Source: Diphasiastrum complanatum
Taxonomy: Eukaryota > Streptophyta > Lycopodiopsida > Lycopodiales > Lycopodiaceae
Direction: 5' to 3'
Length of the DNA stretch: 64,000 bases
Assembly: GCA_029204225.1 (NCBI GenBank)
Contig: CM055103.1
Location: 22,688,663 to 22,752,662 of the forward strand
Part shown: positions 1-13,400 of the stretch, in pieces
Layout: each line of letters opens with the position of its first letter
Numbering within the stretch: the stretch's first letter is position 1
Notes under the pieces: model-generated
The model's input: only the letters and a program-made list of their open reading frames with translations
Database searches by the model: none
What the model was told of the DNA's origin: nothing
Translations under genes and position numbers: made by a program

Positions 1-319
1 CTATTATCATCCACATCCAATGCATGGACAATCCCTACCCAGAAAAATGTCTGTAAGCAAAATCGGAAAATTGTACGACAGAAACGAGGAACCTATTTTT
101 TTTGTAGAACTCTCAGGTTGGAGTGCTGTTTTGAATGCTCCAACTGTGTTCATTCATGAATCCAAACAAGCATGCTCTGTGCCTGGTTGTTAGAATATAG
201 CAAGCAGAAGAATGGAATGCAATCGGTGGTAGACTGAAGAGGGCAAGAATTGTCGAGATACAGGAAATTGCTTGCTCCTGCGTTATTTATGGTCCCTCTA
301 TACAAAAGATTAGTCTATA
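1..319 (-). other. Presumed 3' UTR / downstream flank of the LPP-delta gene
   Basis: This stretch follows the stop codon on the minus strand. I see no other coding block. AT-rich tracts could supply a polyadenylation signal, but I could not pick one with confidence. Confidence 0.4.
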
Positions 320-757
320 CTAAAGGTTCAAGCGCTCAAAAATATACGGAGCTAGTTCTACTACGGACCAGCTCAGTACCGCATATTGAAAGAGACGTAT
401 TCCTGTGTCAATGTCCAGAGGTTCTTGATAAATTGGAGCACATAGTTTAAGCCAACAAAGATTTTTCTTGGATTCCAACGACTCTTGAGTGTTTGAAGGG
501 TCCACTTTTCCTCTTTTCGCCACATTTCCATGTCCATTCAGTTTAGAAATATATGAGGATGATCTTATAGAAACACCGGCCCATGCACAAACCCAAGGAA
601 AGATCAAAATCACCAAAGCCTTGCTTATGGTCTTTGTCGTTAGGACGATCGGCAATCCAATCAATAATCGTTTGATCAATAGCAAAGATCCTGCCCACGT
701 GCCCATGAACAAAACTTCTGTAGGCAGGTAGTGCTTCATACGATATGTGGCCCACAC
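320..757 (-). CDS. LPPD: LPP-delta terminal exon and stop codon
   Basis: The exon opens after GGCTTAG in phase 0 with [17 protein letters not shown] and has 145 codons before TAG at 322-320. Two hydrophobic stretches ([37 protein letters not shown]) are followed by [12 protein letters not shown], a polar loop, and the C-terminal block [21 protein letters not shown]. That last block closely matches my recollection of the plant LPP-delta tail. Confidence 0.93.
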   Translation of the reverse strand: MWATYRMKHYLPTEVLFMGTWAGSLLLIKRLLIGLPIVLTTKTISKALVILIFPWVCAWAGVSIRSSSYISKLNGHGNVAKRGKVDPSNTQESLESKKNLCWLKLCAPIYQEPLDIDTGIRLFQYAVLSWSVVELAPYIFERLNL

Positions 758-3700
758 CTAAGCCATAAAGAAACATTAATATGCTACTTCAAATGCTCAA
801 AAATGATCTTCAATTACAAAAAAATTTGACTCTTAAATCTGTACAGAGACCAGCCGGATCCTTACCAATTTTTTTCCAGATTAGCTGAAAGAAACGGCAA
901 GGAACAGGGCGTAACATGCTAAAACAGGAAAACGCAAAGTCTAGCTTGGGCTGTTGAAAAATGCTTACCACCCCCAAAACCACCCCAGTGAAAGCAGTAT
1001 GATATTCAAAACTTGGAGTCGGCTGTGCAGGGGCTGGATATGCTGCAAGCAAGAGCAGGGAAATGCTCGTCCAAAAAGATAGCACTGCACAACAAATTTG
1101 TAGAAATGTAAGCAAATAAGAACGAAGCATAAAAGGTAGCATTCCAATGCATTGTCACAATATCAACCAGCTGATAGTTGTTTGGCATTATCAATATTCA
1201 TGGTTACAGTATCTATGTTGATGACAAACTAGATTCAGTACACGTATTCATCATGAGCACGGAAGATTGGGCTAATTGGAGAGTTGTCTGCACTCCAACT
1301 TTATAGTCAGCTACTGGATTCTGACTTACCATTTTCGCCTTGCAGAATGAAGAGATCAACGTAATCTTCAATGGAGCACCAAAAAACTAGCAGGCTGATC
1401 CCAATCACAATACCTGCAGCAATATCCACAGGTGTATGCATTCCGAGGTACATTCTACCTGCCATCAAGACCACATTCAGTTCAAACTTTTGTAGGTATG
1501 GTACAAGTACTGAATCACAAAAAGCTTTCTATGAATGGAATATCAAAATCTAAGACCATTTATGTAGCAAAATAGCTTCATGAATGTTCAAGTACTGCCA
1601 CAATGTAGTCCTCACATTGAGGTGTGATGCATTGAGAATGGAGGAAAACAATAAAAATGTGAACCGTCACACACGCAAACGTTTTAGAATTCTTCTACTG
1701 ATCCATCATCAGCTCAAAAAACAGAATTGTTGCAAAACACCAGTCACAATGAAAGCTTACCATAGGCAACCATGACAACAATTGCTGATAATGCAACTGC
1801 AGTCAGCCAAAAGACATTGCTGCCTATTTCATCAAGATGTCTTGATAGATATCGAAGAAGATACCTGTATAGTATTACACAACCAAGTCAGGATCAAACT
1901 CTCGTTTACAGCACCCACAACAAAACCAGACTTGAGATCCAAGCCTGTTTCGATCACATGCTTCAGAAGAAAAAAAAATGATATCCAGATTCCATAAGCA
2001 GGAGAACAAAATATAAGACAATAGAAATTGGCAAACTCAAACTTTCAGAGCCAATACCCTACATTGAGAGGCAGATGGTATTGATTGTATGTGATGAAGG
2101 TAAACCGAACTCCATGGATGAGTTTTCTTCACCCGCTGTTGAGATAAATCTCCTCACAGGAGGACTAGGGGGACGAGGTGCAGAAACTAGATCCTGCAAA
2201 AAAGAAATTCAGGTCAATCAGGGATTGTTTGCATGGATAAAATGTACATTTTCAGCAATTTATCATACAAGTAAATGTTTTAACAGTAGATAGAAAAGTT
2301 TATATTTTGGGTGCCCATGCAATGAAAGTTTAATGCTCTTTGGATTGAAAGTTTATTATTTTCTTAATCATCTATGGACATTTTGATCTGATATACACAT
2401 GGTCTGCAGAACAGTCCATCTACCTGAATGCACCGGCTGTCAGAAGACTTTCAAGGCATACATGGCATTTTCAAAAATCCCACAAAACCCAAGACTCACA
2501 AAAAATTATTAGCCATAGGACTCTACTTCGGAGCCCAGAATCTTGACAGCTACATCACAAGGTAAGAAGTGCTTTTGAATGTTCTTGCTGGGACATTTTG
2601 CTATCTGGGCTAGAATGTAGTCTTTTTTTTCCTGCATCAAGAGGGTGTGAGCCTACATCTTGGCCAATTGACAATACTTCTGTTTTGGGGCACAATAGCA
2701 GGAAATTTTTATTTACAACAGAAGAAGAGATGCAGCAGCCACCAGCAGTGGCAATCTGTATACTTTAAAGTTTCTAAAGTTTATTGTTGGACAGAAGCTT
2801 TCCAAAGGTAGAAGAAGTGTTAAGGCCATCCACTCTCGTTTCTTTCTAGAGGATTATTATCGGAAGGAAAAGTCAACCAAGTATTGTAGTGCGGCAGAAT
2901 GCCAACAAACTTTCAAATTGAAAAGCTCTGTTGTAAGATTTTTAAATCCTCCTCAATAATTGTTCAAAACAGAGACATCTTAAAAATTTGGATTGCTTGG
3001 GAAGGCAAAGACAAAGTTATAGATGATGGGCCTACAACAAAAGTATGCTATGCTAGCAGTCCTTATTCCCATGTAATTAACATAGGTAGGTAGACCGTAG
3101 CTCAATGATTTACTAGCTTTTGGAGGTTGTTCTTTGCACTATTTTTGCCACATTTTAAGACACTTGTACACCAATTGATTACCGTATCAGTTTTGCATCG
3201 TATCCTTATGCTTTTGCTGGCTGTAACTGATGTTGAGAAGGAAACTACTCATTTTACATTGTATAATGGTGGAGAAAAAAATATTCAATGCTATATCTCT
3301 TTGAGAATAAGTAACCTGCAGAAATATTTCGAAGAAATGGCAGTAAAGATAGGTAGAAAGCATAACTTGCAGAAGCAAGTTGAAGAAATGTCAGTAATGG
3401 AATTATCTCACTACGTTTGGAGGTATCCTCACTAAATAAGGACAAAGCTGACTTTTATCAAAAGAGGGATAACTAAAAAAGAATTAAGACTCATTTTCGG
3501 TCTTGAAGAATATTTCTCTTCGGAGAACTTTGGAGAAGATCAACGGTACTGATTTTGATCTATGTATCAAGAGGATTGAAGATGCAGTGCAAATGGACAG
3601 TAATTCAAACTTCAAGCTAAAATCCTTAACTTGGAGGAGGCAGTTTCCCAATACAAGGTGGAGACCTCTTGTTGGGCAGATATTGTTGAGGGATCAAAGG

Positions 3701-6700
3701 ACAATAAGTACTTGATAAAGCGACAAAATCAAAGGAGGTCAGCTTTGTGGTGAAGGAAGAACAAGAGAATGGGTTTATGATGCTTATCATGATGGGTCCC
3801 ATGTCAATGTATCTTAGAGAATCTAATGCCATGTTGAAAGTACACTTGCTTCCGCACCGAAACTTTGTGGTTCAAAGCTTCCAACTGCACGATCTGCATC
3901 AAGCATAGATGCATTTCGTACTTTAGAGACATTTTCCAAAATGGAAGGGCCTTGGAATCGCATGGCAGCCCCTGAAGGTCCTAGGCACACCACTTACAAA
4001 TATGATCATGGAACTGTGCATCCAATTATCATCTAAGAGAGGATGGGAATTTTTTTGGTTTTATGGGGACACATGAGAGTCAAGAGAGGTGCTTATCGAC
4101 AGTTTTAGGCTTCACATGAGAGTCATACCATGGGGAGAAGAGGTCAATGGGTGGCAGAAGATTTGGCTGTCGAAATTATTACCTTTCACATTTGCAACCA
4201 TCCTGACCATTTCCAAATGCCCCACCCAATATTTTCTTATTGCCTCACATCTTTACCTTCCCAAATGTCATGTGATAGCTCTTTATGACGTCTGTTCTTA
4301 GGAAACTTGGGATTGTTGTGAGATTCTTGCCTTCTTTACATTTTCTTTTCTCTCTCTCCAAATCAACTCTTCGGCATTGTTGCTAATAAACCACTTCTTG
4401 CTTGGATATTACCTCCATTTATATTTTCCTTTGATATTTGATACGTGTTATGACTTCAAGCCCCATTTTGGACATGGTTGACATCCTAGGCTGAAGATAT
4501 GTGTACCTCTTAGCTTGGCTCACTATTAAAAAGTTGCCCATTGACTATCATGGAACTTAGAGCTGCAAAAGGGCATTTATAGAGCATTGCTTTTTAGCTT
4601 TAGTAATAAGTCAAGACATTTTACATGATATAGGATCTATCTTTGGGCGTTTGCTTTTTTGCTTTTGCTTTTAGCTTTTTGCTTTGAGCTTTTGCTAAGG
4701 CAATTAAAGTCTATATAAGGAGGACTGGCTCCCCACCCCCCTCATTCGATTGTAGCAACCTTTTGGTTATGATATGATTCTAAGTTGTTCCTTTGCTCAA
4801 TCATTCCGTTGTTGTGTGTGTGTGAGTGCTACTAAGATTAGCTCACTCCTCTTCTGACTATTCTTATGATTTTATCATGGTATCAGAGCTAAGGTACTTC
4901 TGATTGGAGCATAGAACATAGGAAAAGGGTCGCGACAAGTGGGATCATTTCCAGGAACTGGATTGCTAAAAACATCTGCAGGAATTGGATCACAACACAT
5001 CTGAAAGGCAGATCACTGGAAGCAACCAGTTCGCTGCAGATCTAGTTTTGAAAGGACGTTGATAGCATACTATAGGGTTCAAAAGATTGCTGCAAAAACA
5101 GCAAGACTGGTTGATAAACAGGATTGCTACTGTTCTAAAACTCAGGTCCTTGAGAGGTCAGATTGCTGAAATCTGTTTTTCGCTGAATTTGGATCATAGT
5201 GATCGCTGGCAAGACAAGCAATTTTCAGATCAAGATAGATCACAGGAAGGTCAGGTTCCAGGATTGCTAAGGTTTTTGCAAGTCAACAAGAGGCAGATAA
5301 GTAGAGGAAAGATTTTGTTCGCTGAAGGCAGACCGCTGGAGGCAGGTCGCTAGAGACAGGTCGCTTGAGGGAGATTTTTGGTCACTATTGTTGAAGATCA
5401 AATCCACACTGAAGTTCATTTGAAGAACCAATGAATATTGATGAATTTTACGAAAATTCTATCGCAAAAATTGTGGAACAGGCAAAAATTGTGGAGATGT
5501 TGCTGGACCCAAGGAAGCTGTTGATATTTTTAAGAATTTGTGCAAGAATGTATACCAAATTACCAATCTAGGGTTTTGGCCTTAACTAATAAGCTACACA
5601 CTTTGAAAATGGATACAGGGGAATCAGTGATGGATTGATTTACACGGGTAAAAGATCTTCAAGGACAACTTATAGCGGTTGGAGAAAGGACTTGATTCAG
5701 TTTTGGTGTCCATTATTCTCAATAGCTTACCACTAGCCTATCAGACTTTTGTTATGATGTTATCTTTATAAACCAGGCCCACTTTTGATGAATTGAATGC
5801 TATTTTGTTACAAGAGCAAGATGAGACATCATAATCTCATGAACAAGGATGATTATAAATAACGAGCGTTTATAGCAAAGAAGCAGGGGCAAAATTCGAA
5901 GAAAGAAGAAAAGTGGAAGAAGAACAAAGAGAAGCAAAAGCAACAAGGGAATTGGTAGAAAAGGAATAAGTCAAACCAACAAGAAGATGAAGAGAAGGCC
6001 AACTCCAAAAGAAAAGAAAAGTGTTTTATTTGCAGTAAACAGGGTCATTATGCAAAAGAATGCTGGAAAATCAAGTTCAACAAGAAGACACAACTGCTGA
6101 AGGACTCGGCAATTGTGAATTTTTTCAGCATTAACATCTTCATATGATTTCTCAAGGGAAGAAGAACGTTGGTTAATCGATTCAGCTGCATCAAAGCATA
6201 TGACATCTCGACAGGATTGGCTATCTAGTTTTCAACAACTAGATGATGGCACTAATGTCAAATTGGGAGACAAGGTTGTTGAGAAGGTACATATTCAATT
6301 ACCTTCAGAAAAGATTGCTGGTATCAAGGAAGTTTTTTATTTACCTGGCATAAAGAAAAACTTACTCGCAATTTCAGTTATAGCAAAAGTTGTAGCTTAA
6401 GGGGTTCTTGTAGGAAGGTTGTACAAACTTCAGCTTAGGTGATAAGTCATCAAGCAAGAATTGTTGATATTGAAGTGACAAGTAAGTATGGCATGAGACG
6501 TTTGGACATTTAAATTCTAATAGTCTACAAGTTTTGAGGAACCAATGAATATTGAAGAATTTTACGAAACTTTTGTGGAATCGGCCAACAAATTTTAAGC
6601 GACAAAAATCTCTAGAAGACCAACAAAAAAAATTATTACACGAGTGTCATTCAATGGCAAGTTTAAATGATGCAGTATTTTCCGAGACAAGTAAACTTGA

Positions 6701-9700
6701 ACCTTAGCATCTAGAAATTCAAGAAGAAAAATATTCTCATGGACCGAGAATATTGGGATATTGTAACAGGCGCCGAAGTTCTTCCCACAACCGATAGAGA
6801 GTTGATAGAGTATATGAAACGGTGAAGAAAAGCTCATCATATCATCAACTTATCAATTATAGATATGTTTATTCTACATATCAAAAATGTTGCTGGACCC
6901 AAGGAAGCTTGGAATATTTCAAGAATTTCTTACCTTATAAGCTACACACTTTGAAAGTGGATACAGGGGAATCAATGATGGATTATTTTACACAGGTAAA
7001 AGATCTTCCAAGAAAGTGTCCTTATCACTAGCCTATCAAAATTTTGTTATGATGTTATCTTTACAAGAAACCAGGCCTACTTTTAATGAATTGAATGCCA
7101 TTTTGTTACAAGAGGAAAAGAGACTCATGACCAGGGATGATCTTAAAGAACAAGCATTCATAACAAAGAAGAAAGGGCAAAGTTCGAAGAAAGGAGAAAA
7201 GCAGAAAATGATCAAAGGGAAGCAAAAGCAACAAGGGAATTTGGAGAAAAGGAATAAGTCAAACCAATAGGAAGATGAAGAGAAGGCACATTCCAACAAG
7301 AAAGTGTTTTATTTGACTTTCTATCAGTAGAATAGCTGATTTGAGCCATAAAGTCGAATTTGATTTTAATACTTGTTCGATATTATACAATAGCAAAAAG
7401 GTAGTTGCACTCGGAAAGAGGCAAGGCAATCTTTACAAGCTTAGTCATTGCAATGCGTTCAGGCTCTATCTACTTCTAACTTGGAAGATAGAGATTTATT
7501 ATGGCATAACAGAATGGGTCATGTCAATTTACTTGTCTTAGAAATATGTCGACTAAACAGATTGTTCAAGCTATCAACTGCGACAATATACCAAACCATA
7601 CAATTTGCGAAGCTGCATTCTAGCTAAGCATGTTAGAACTCCTTTCAAGTCTGATTTGCAACATGAATCCAAAGGTGTGTTGGATATTGTGCACAACGAC
7701 ATATGTGGAACCATGTAGACTCTGTTGATAGGGAGAGCAAAATACTTTATGACCTTTATCGACGATTATTCGAGGAGGACTATCATGCCCACGATTGGTC
7801 TCGGGTAGCGTGTCCACGCTAGGGATCAGTAGATCAACAACCCGTAAGTTAATTGTGACTATAAGGGAATTGGGGACCTTATGTGTATAAGGTCATAATT
7901 AATGGTTGTAGGCCTAAACTCATGATGGTGGATTTGTATGGGTCTATCAGTGATTCATTGGGGAACTGTATGACGTGGCCCAGATAGGCTACAGAGGTGT
8001 CCAGTGAGGTGTCACAGTGCACTACTAGTGGTGCATGGGCCTTGGAGGGTATACGTATACCTATTGGGCTCTCACTACTGTATGCTTGATTTTGTGATTG
8101 GTAGCTACATGCTGCTAGAGTGATTCCTCTCTCCTCAATGTGATTGATCCATAGCTTGGGGGCTAGATCCGTTTGATCTAGGTTTGGTTGGGTTGGTTTG
8201 TCCACCATCCGTTCCCTTGTTTGTTGCTTGTATTGGCATGCTTAGGGTAGTATCCTGTGTGTAGGACTTTATATTGGTATTAGAGCCATTCTAAGCACGA
8301 ATTGCCATTAAGGGAGAATCTCGACGTTTTTTTCAAGATTTCGGTGGAGTAAGCAACAAGATGAAGGAATTTCGGATCGTTCTTCCCGTTGATTTACTTT
8401 TTTGAAGTGTAATCGTCTGCAGGGTAAGTGCACTACCAGGATCACATTCAGTTCAATTTCTTGATCAATTTCACCATGTATTTTAGTGCCACACAATTTT
8501 AATTTGCGTTGTATTCTCTCAAAGTTTAAGTAGGCCTATAAGTGGTACATGTTCATACCTGGGTCCAAAATTTTAAGGCCCAAATAAACTTAGGCAAATT
8601 TTTTTTTTGGTACAAACTCGTGGAGGGCCTTCTTGTATGATGATGCCACTTGTCCACTGGAGTTTGGTAGACCCCCATGCATATGTGCATGGGGGAGAAA
8701 AAGTTAGTTTGCCACATATCCTAGTTTGCATGCCACATGCAAGATGCATGCATGAAAAACTAGACACATGCAATTAGACATGCAAATTGCCACCTACCTT
8801 GGACACTTGGCAATAGCATGCAATACATTGTACGTACATCAATTCTTATAAATAGAACCTCCACAATTTGGAGGAGTGTGATTTTGGGATAATCATCCAT
8901 TCTTCATCACTTTGTTGTCTCTTCCATCTCAGATTGTGTAGTAGCTCGCAGTAGGATCTGATCTGATCATTTACTTGTTTCTCCTTCTCCTCTCATCAGA
9001 TTTCGATGAGAACAGTTGCATACTGATTCTTGGAGGAGGGCGCTACTAGTCAGATCATTCCCACTTCGAATTTAGAGCAGATCAGAGCCAGGACAACAAT
9101 CAACCATTTCTGGGAGGGCGCTGGTTCTGTTTTGTTCAATCATACATTTCTCTTTCATGTATTGTCAGATTTAGGTGAAATCAAAGGCATAAGTCATCTA
9201 TTGCATAGGCTCTATTAACATAAGCAATTACAAGTCAATCTGGTTCTGTTTTTCCAGATTTAACGCTTTCAACTATAGTGGCCAGCAAGTAGACATATTC
9301 CTGTCCTTGATTCATCTGAAAGGCATAGAAAAGAATTCACACAGATTGAACTAAGATCAAATCTATGAACCACAACTTGCTGATTTTGATCCATTTTGAG
9401 TTGTAGAAGACCATCGAGGATTCCTAGATTGGTAAACCTCGATTTTACGATCCTTTTCTATCTGTATTGTTTCCTCTAACATCAGTGACGGCCTCGCAAG
9501 GGGCATGACGCAGGACTAGAGTTATCGACATGTTTAGGTGCCACGCGTCACCATCCTAGGTGGTCACGTGTCGCCGGCAGGACCGTGCTTGATGGGACCC
9601 ACTGTGCTATGCCTATATAGTGGTGGGGTTTCCCTCTTTCCATTCACTAAGTCTACCCGGGAGTTGGTGGATGGAGAGCACGTGCATGAGCCAGGATGTA

Positions 9701-10373
9701 TCTCTAGGCCAGGAGATGTGTGCTAGGGAGAGCCGAGTGCGATGGCTGGTGGTATGAGACGCCAGTTATTGTAGGAGGCTTGACCGGGCATGATTGTGTC
9801 AATAGCTTCAGTGCATGGGGGTGGGTCGGTTGTGACCTTACGGTTTGGCGGTTACGGTGCGTCGTCACTGGTATGGGGTGTGCGGAACCTTTAAGGCAGT
9901 CGATTATCCTAGGGAGTTGTAACATTGTGTGCTGCAGGTTTAGGAGCCAAGTAAAGCCATTTTTTAATGGTTTGGTTCACAGCAAATCCTATTCTGTGGA
10001 ATACGGTGGGCAGCCTGCAAAAATTAGTTTCAGAGAAAATTTGGGCAGCATCTACCCTGTTTCTCTGACATAATGAAACCAAACCCTGCATATATGTAAA
10101 TAAATGTTTGCTTATGCTTCAGAAGAACTTAGTAAAGCTAAGCAAAGATTAGATTGCTTCAAATGTAGTTGCAGTCTGCAAAAAACAGCAGATGCAAGTA
10201 GCCTCATAACTTCCTGCTAGTAAGCTATTAAAGAACTGTGAAAAACAGCATGTAGAAGCTTCCATAACCACGCCTCAGTTCGTCCTCCAGTGCACCCTGT
10301 AAACACCTAGATAAACTCCTTTCAGAGCAGAAGAGATGGAGGGATGGCGCACCCCCATCCCTCATCTCGGGCT

Positions 10374-10436
<63 letters not shown>

Positions 10437-13400
10437 ACACTCCCAGATTGCAGCGGATATGTCAGCTCTGTTCTCTTCAGGAGGTGGAAGATGAGTTTCA
10501 TTTCATCTTTCGCTGCCCAGTATACTATGAGATTAGAGGACGATACCATTGTTTATACCGAGATATTCCCCTCACGTTGAGCTCCTTCCTCGAGTATCCA
10601 GACGCTAGATGTGTGGGTCTTCTTTTGAGAGAGATGTATATTTTACGAGCTTCACTTCTACCTACGCTCTCAGATATGGATTCCAGTCAGGCTCACATTA
10701 CTCAGTTCTTCCAGAAGCGAGACAGAGTGGATATTTCGGTTGCGGATTTTGACGTCCCCGTCCGAAGATTGAAGACACAGAGAGTTTCGGCTCGATCCAG
10801 TGCTACTAGATATTCATACGCCTCCCACCAGCCTACATCACGACCCACTACTACCATCACTCATTACTTTCGGCTTGCTCGTAGCTAGTTTCCTCCGCGG
10901 AGCAGGTGGTTAAGCTCTTGCTTTGTACCCTCACCAGCTGGTGGTCAAGCTTGGATACTTTTTCTCTTAGAGACAGAGAGATCGATATTTTAGTTTTAGT
11001 TTTACTGTCTTTTCATTGGTAAATAAGTCCTTATGCGGACAATGCTTCTCACATTTTGTACTCTCTTTTGTCTTATGTGCCCCTGGGCACCAAAAGACGT
11101 TAATAATTCTAATTCTAATTCTAATTCTCTCTCTCTCTCTCGTTCGGGCCTGGACAATAGCGCGCAGGAAAGATGGGAGGCCCGAGGAGCTCGATTTGGA
11201 GGGAAGAGAGACCGTGGGGGGCCGCGTGGCAAGATAACTTAAGTTCTCTTTTAAGACTTGAGTGGTGGGTGTGCTTAGGTGGTATTAAGGGGGCGGGGGT
11301 GCTTCGTTACAGTTAATTAATGGATTTCCCGCATTTATGTGCTTTTGTTGTGTTCCCATGGGTATTTCCAACTCATATTGGACTACGTAAATATGGATGC
11401 AGTAGAATTGTGATAACTTGAGATGGTGTTAATTAGATTTTGATGGCATTATATCATTATGTTTTGTTTTTAGTTGCTTAAGTCAGAATTGCAAAATTCA
11501 TTGGTATAATTTAATAAGCACATGGGTCTATTGAAAAACTGTGTTTTTTGGACGTTGTCTTATTAACGATCATTATTGATTAGATTCTGATGGCATTAGA
11601 TGGTTATGTTTCATTTTTAGTTGCTTAAGTCAGAATTGCAAAATTCATTGGTATAATTTAATAAGCACATGGGTCTATCAAAAAACTGTGTTTTTAAAAC
11701 ATTGTGCTATGAACGATCATTATACCCGTAATGAAATTAAATTGAATGAAATTTTTTTTTAAATTTCAGTTTTACTTGCAATAATGGACAAAGATGATGT
11801 TCCAGTGACGGGAGACACGGAAATCCGTCCGGCATCACCAGGCAGTGATGACACAGAAATCGAACCAGCATCAGACTCTAATAAATTATTGCACACTTTG
11901 GGCAAAGCGGTACTAGAACTTCACCAAAGTAATAAGCAACGCGATGACCAAATGCAGAACCTTTTGACCAATTACAAGCTATCACCTCAACTAGCTTGGG
12001 CTACCAACTGGAAGTATTTTCCGGCGATAAAAAATTCAAGCGCCTGGAAGTTGTTGAGGACTAGGTTAATCATTGGTCAAGCTATTTTAGCTTGCACGAT
12101 GTCCCAGAGGATATTCTCGGTTCTATTGTTTCTGGAAGGCAAGGCCTCTTCATGGTGGAGGAAACTTTCCACGAAACCGGTGACTTGGGCTGGATTCTTA
12201 GCGGAATTCCGTAAAGCTTTCATCACGATAGATGATTCTGAGTTAAATATCCGTTTCATTAACTGCAAAATGGGCAACCGAGAACTGGTCGTATATGTCC
12301 AAGAGTTCTTGGATTCTTTGGCCAAGGTGCCGCTATTTGATAGGAAGTTGGCACAATGGCAGTTCATCTCTGGACTGCCAGCCGATTATCAAAACGAGTG
12401 TAAACGGAATATCCCCCATTCACTGGAAGATGCTATCCGTGTGGCCAAGGCCTATGATAGCACCATTGTTGCCTCGCGAAAAAGCGCGCACGGCCAAACG
12501 GCCCCGAAACCCAAAATGGAAAAGTCAACAAATAAGCGGAAAAAGCAGTTTTTGGACGAGCTGGAAACAGAGGCGTACCAACAATCTAAGAAGAAAAAGA
12601 ACAAGAAGAAGTTGGTGGTAAAAGACAAGGCACGGTTAATTGCACTTAAGAAAAATTTGTGTTTTCTCTGCAATAAACGCGGGCACCGTGCTAAGCAGTG
12701 GCCCGAACGGAAACCTAAGTCGTCAAGTTTCATGGCGGTAGATTTACCGACAGGTAAATTGGAAGTCAATTTATTGAATAACTGTGATTGTACTTGTAAT
12801 TTTAGTACACTTTCTTTCAAGCCAAATCAGTTGTTTCGTGTAAGAGGCAATATATTAGGGAAAGATGTAAATGTACCATTAGATTTTGGAAGTACTCACA
12901 ATTTTTTGAATGCTCGACTTGTGCAGAAGCTCCGAGTGCCCACCATGGCTAGTGATCACCGTTATGTGGTCCATCTTGCCTCGGGGTCGGACACGGAAGT
13001 TTGGGATGTAAAAGTTCCAAATTTAGAGCTTCGGATGCAGGATCATGTTGAGCCGCTCGACTTCCATGTCATGAATCTAGATAGGACTGATGTGATCTTG
13101 GGTTATGAATGGTTTTTCGATAAATCTAATTTATTAACAATAGATTTCAAAAACCATACTTTGGTATTTATAAATAAGTTTGATCAGATAGTCTCTATTT
13201 TTGGAGATACTGATGTACTACCATCGCCGATGATTTCCTCGGCTGAGTTAATAGAGAAACTTCATGATTCTGATTATGAACTCTTTCATTTGGTTTTAAA
13301 ATCTCGTATGCATTGTGATGTTGGTGATGTGAATGTGTTTTCATGTTTTAACACCGAAAATTCGCATCAGCAGCAACTATTACTGCAAGATTTAAAACAA

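Larger units (their letters stand above)
4878..6535 (+). mobile_element. Ty1/copia retrotransposon, partial copy 1 (leader, gag, protease)
   Basis: The order is primer site, leader, gag remnant (about 5497-5960), zinc knuckle (6022-6063, [14 protein letters not shown], all CCHC ligands present), aspartic protease (about 6165-6400) and the start of the pre-integrase domain ([12 protein letters not shown], ending near 6535). The gag N-terminus is deleted relative to copy 2. Stops and frameshifts are frequent. The protease active site reads [10 protein letters not shown], with Ala where the family has Gly, so it should be dead. Beyond 6535 the sequence jumps back to the leader of a second copy of the same family. 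Confidence 0.8.

Noticed and set aside
10228-10580. Leu-Ser and Glu-Arg repeat proteins
   Set aside because: Products of the (CT)n microsatellite read in both directions.
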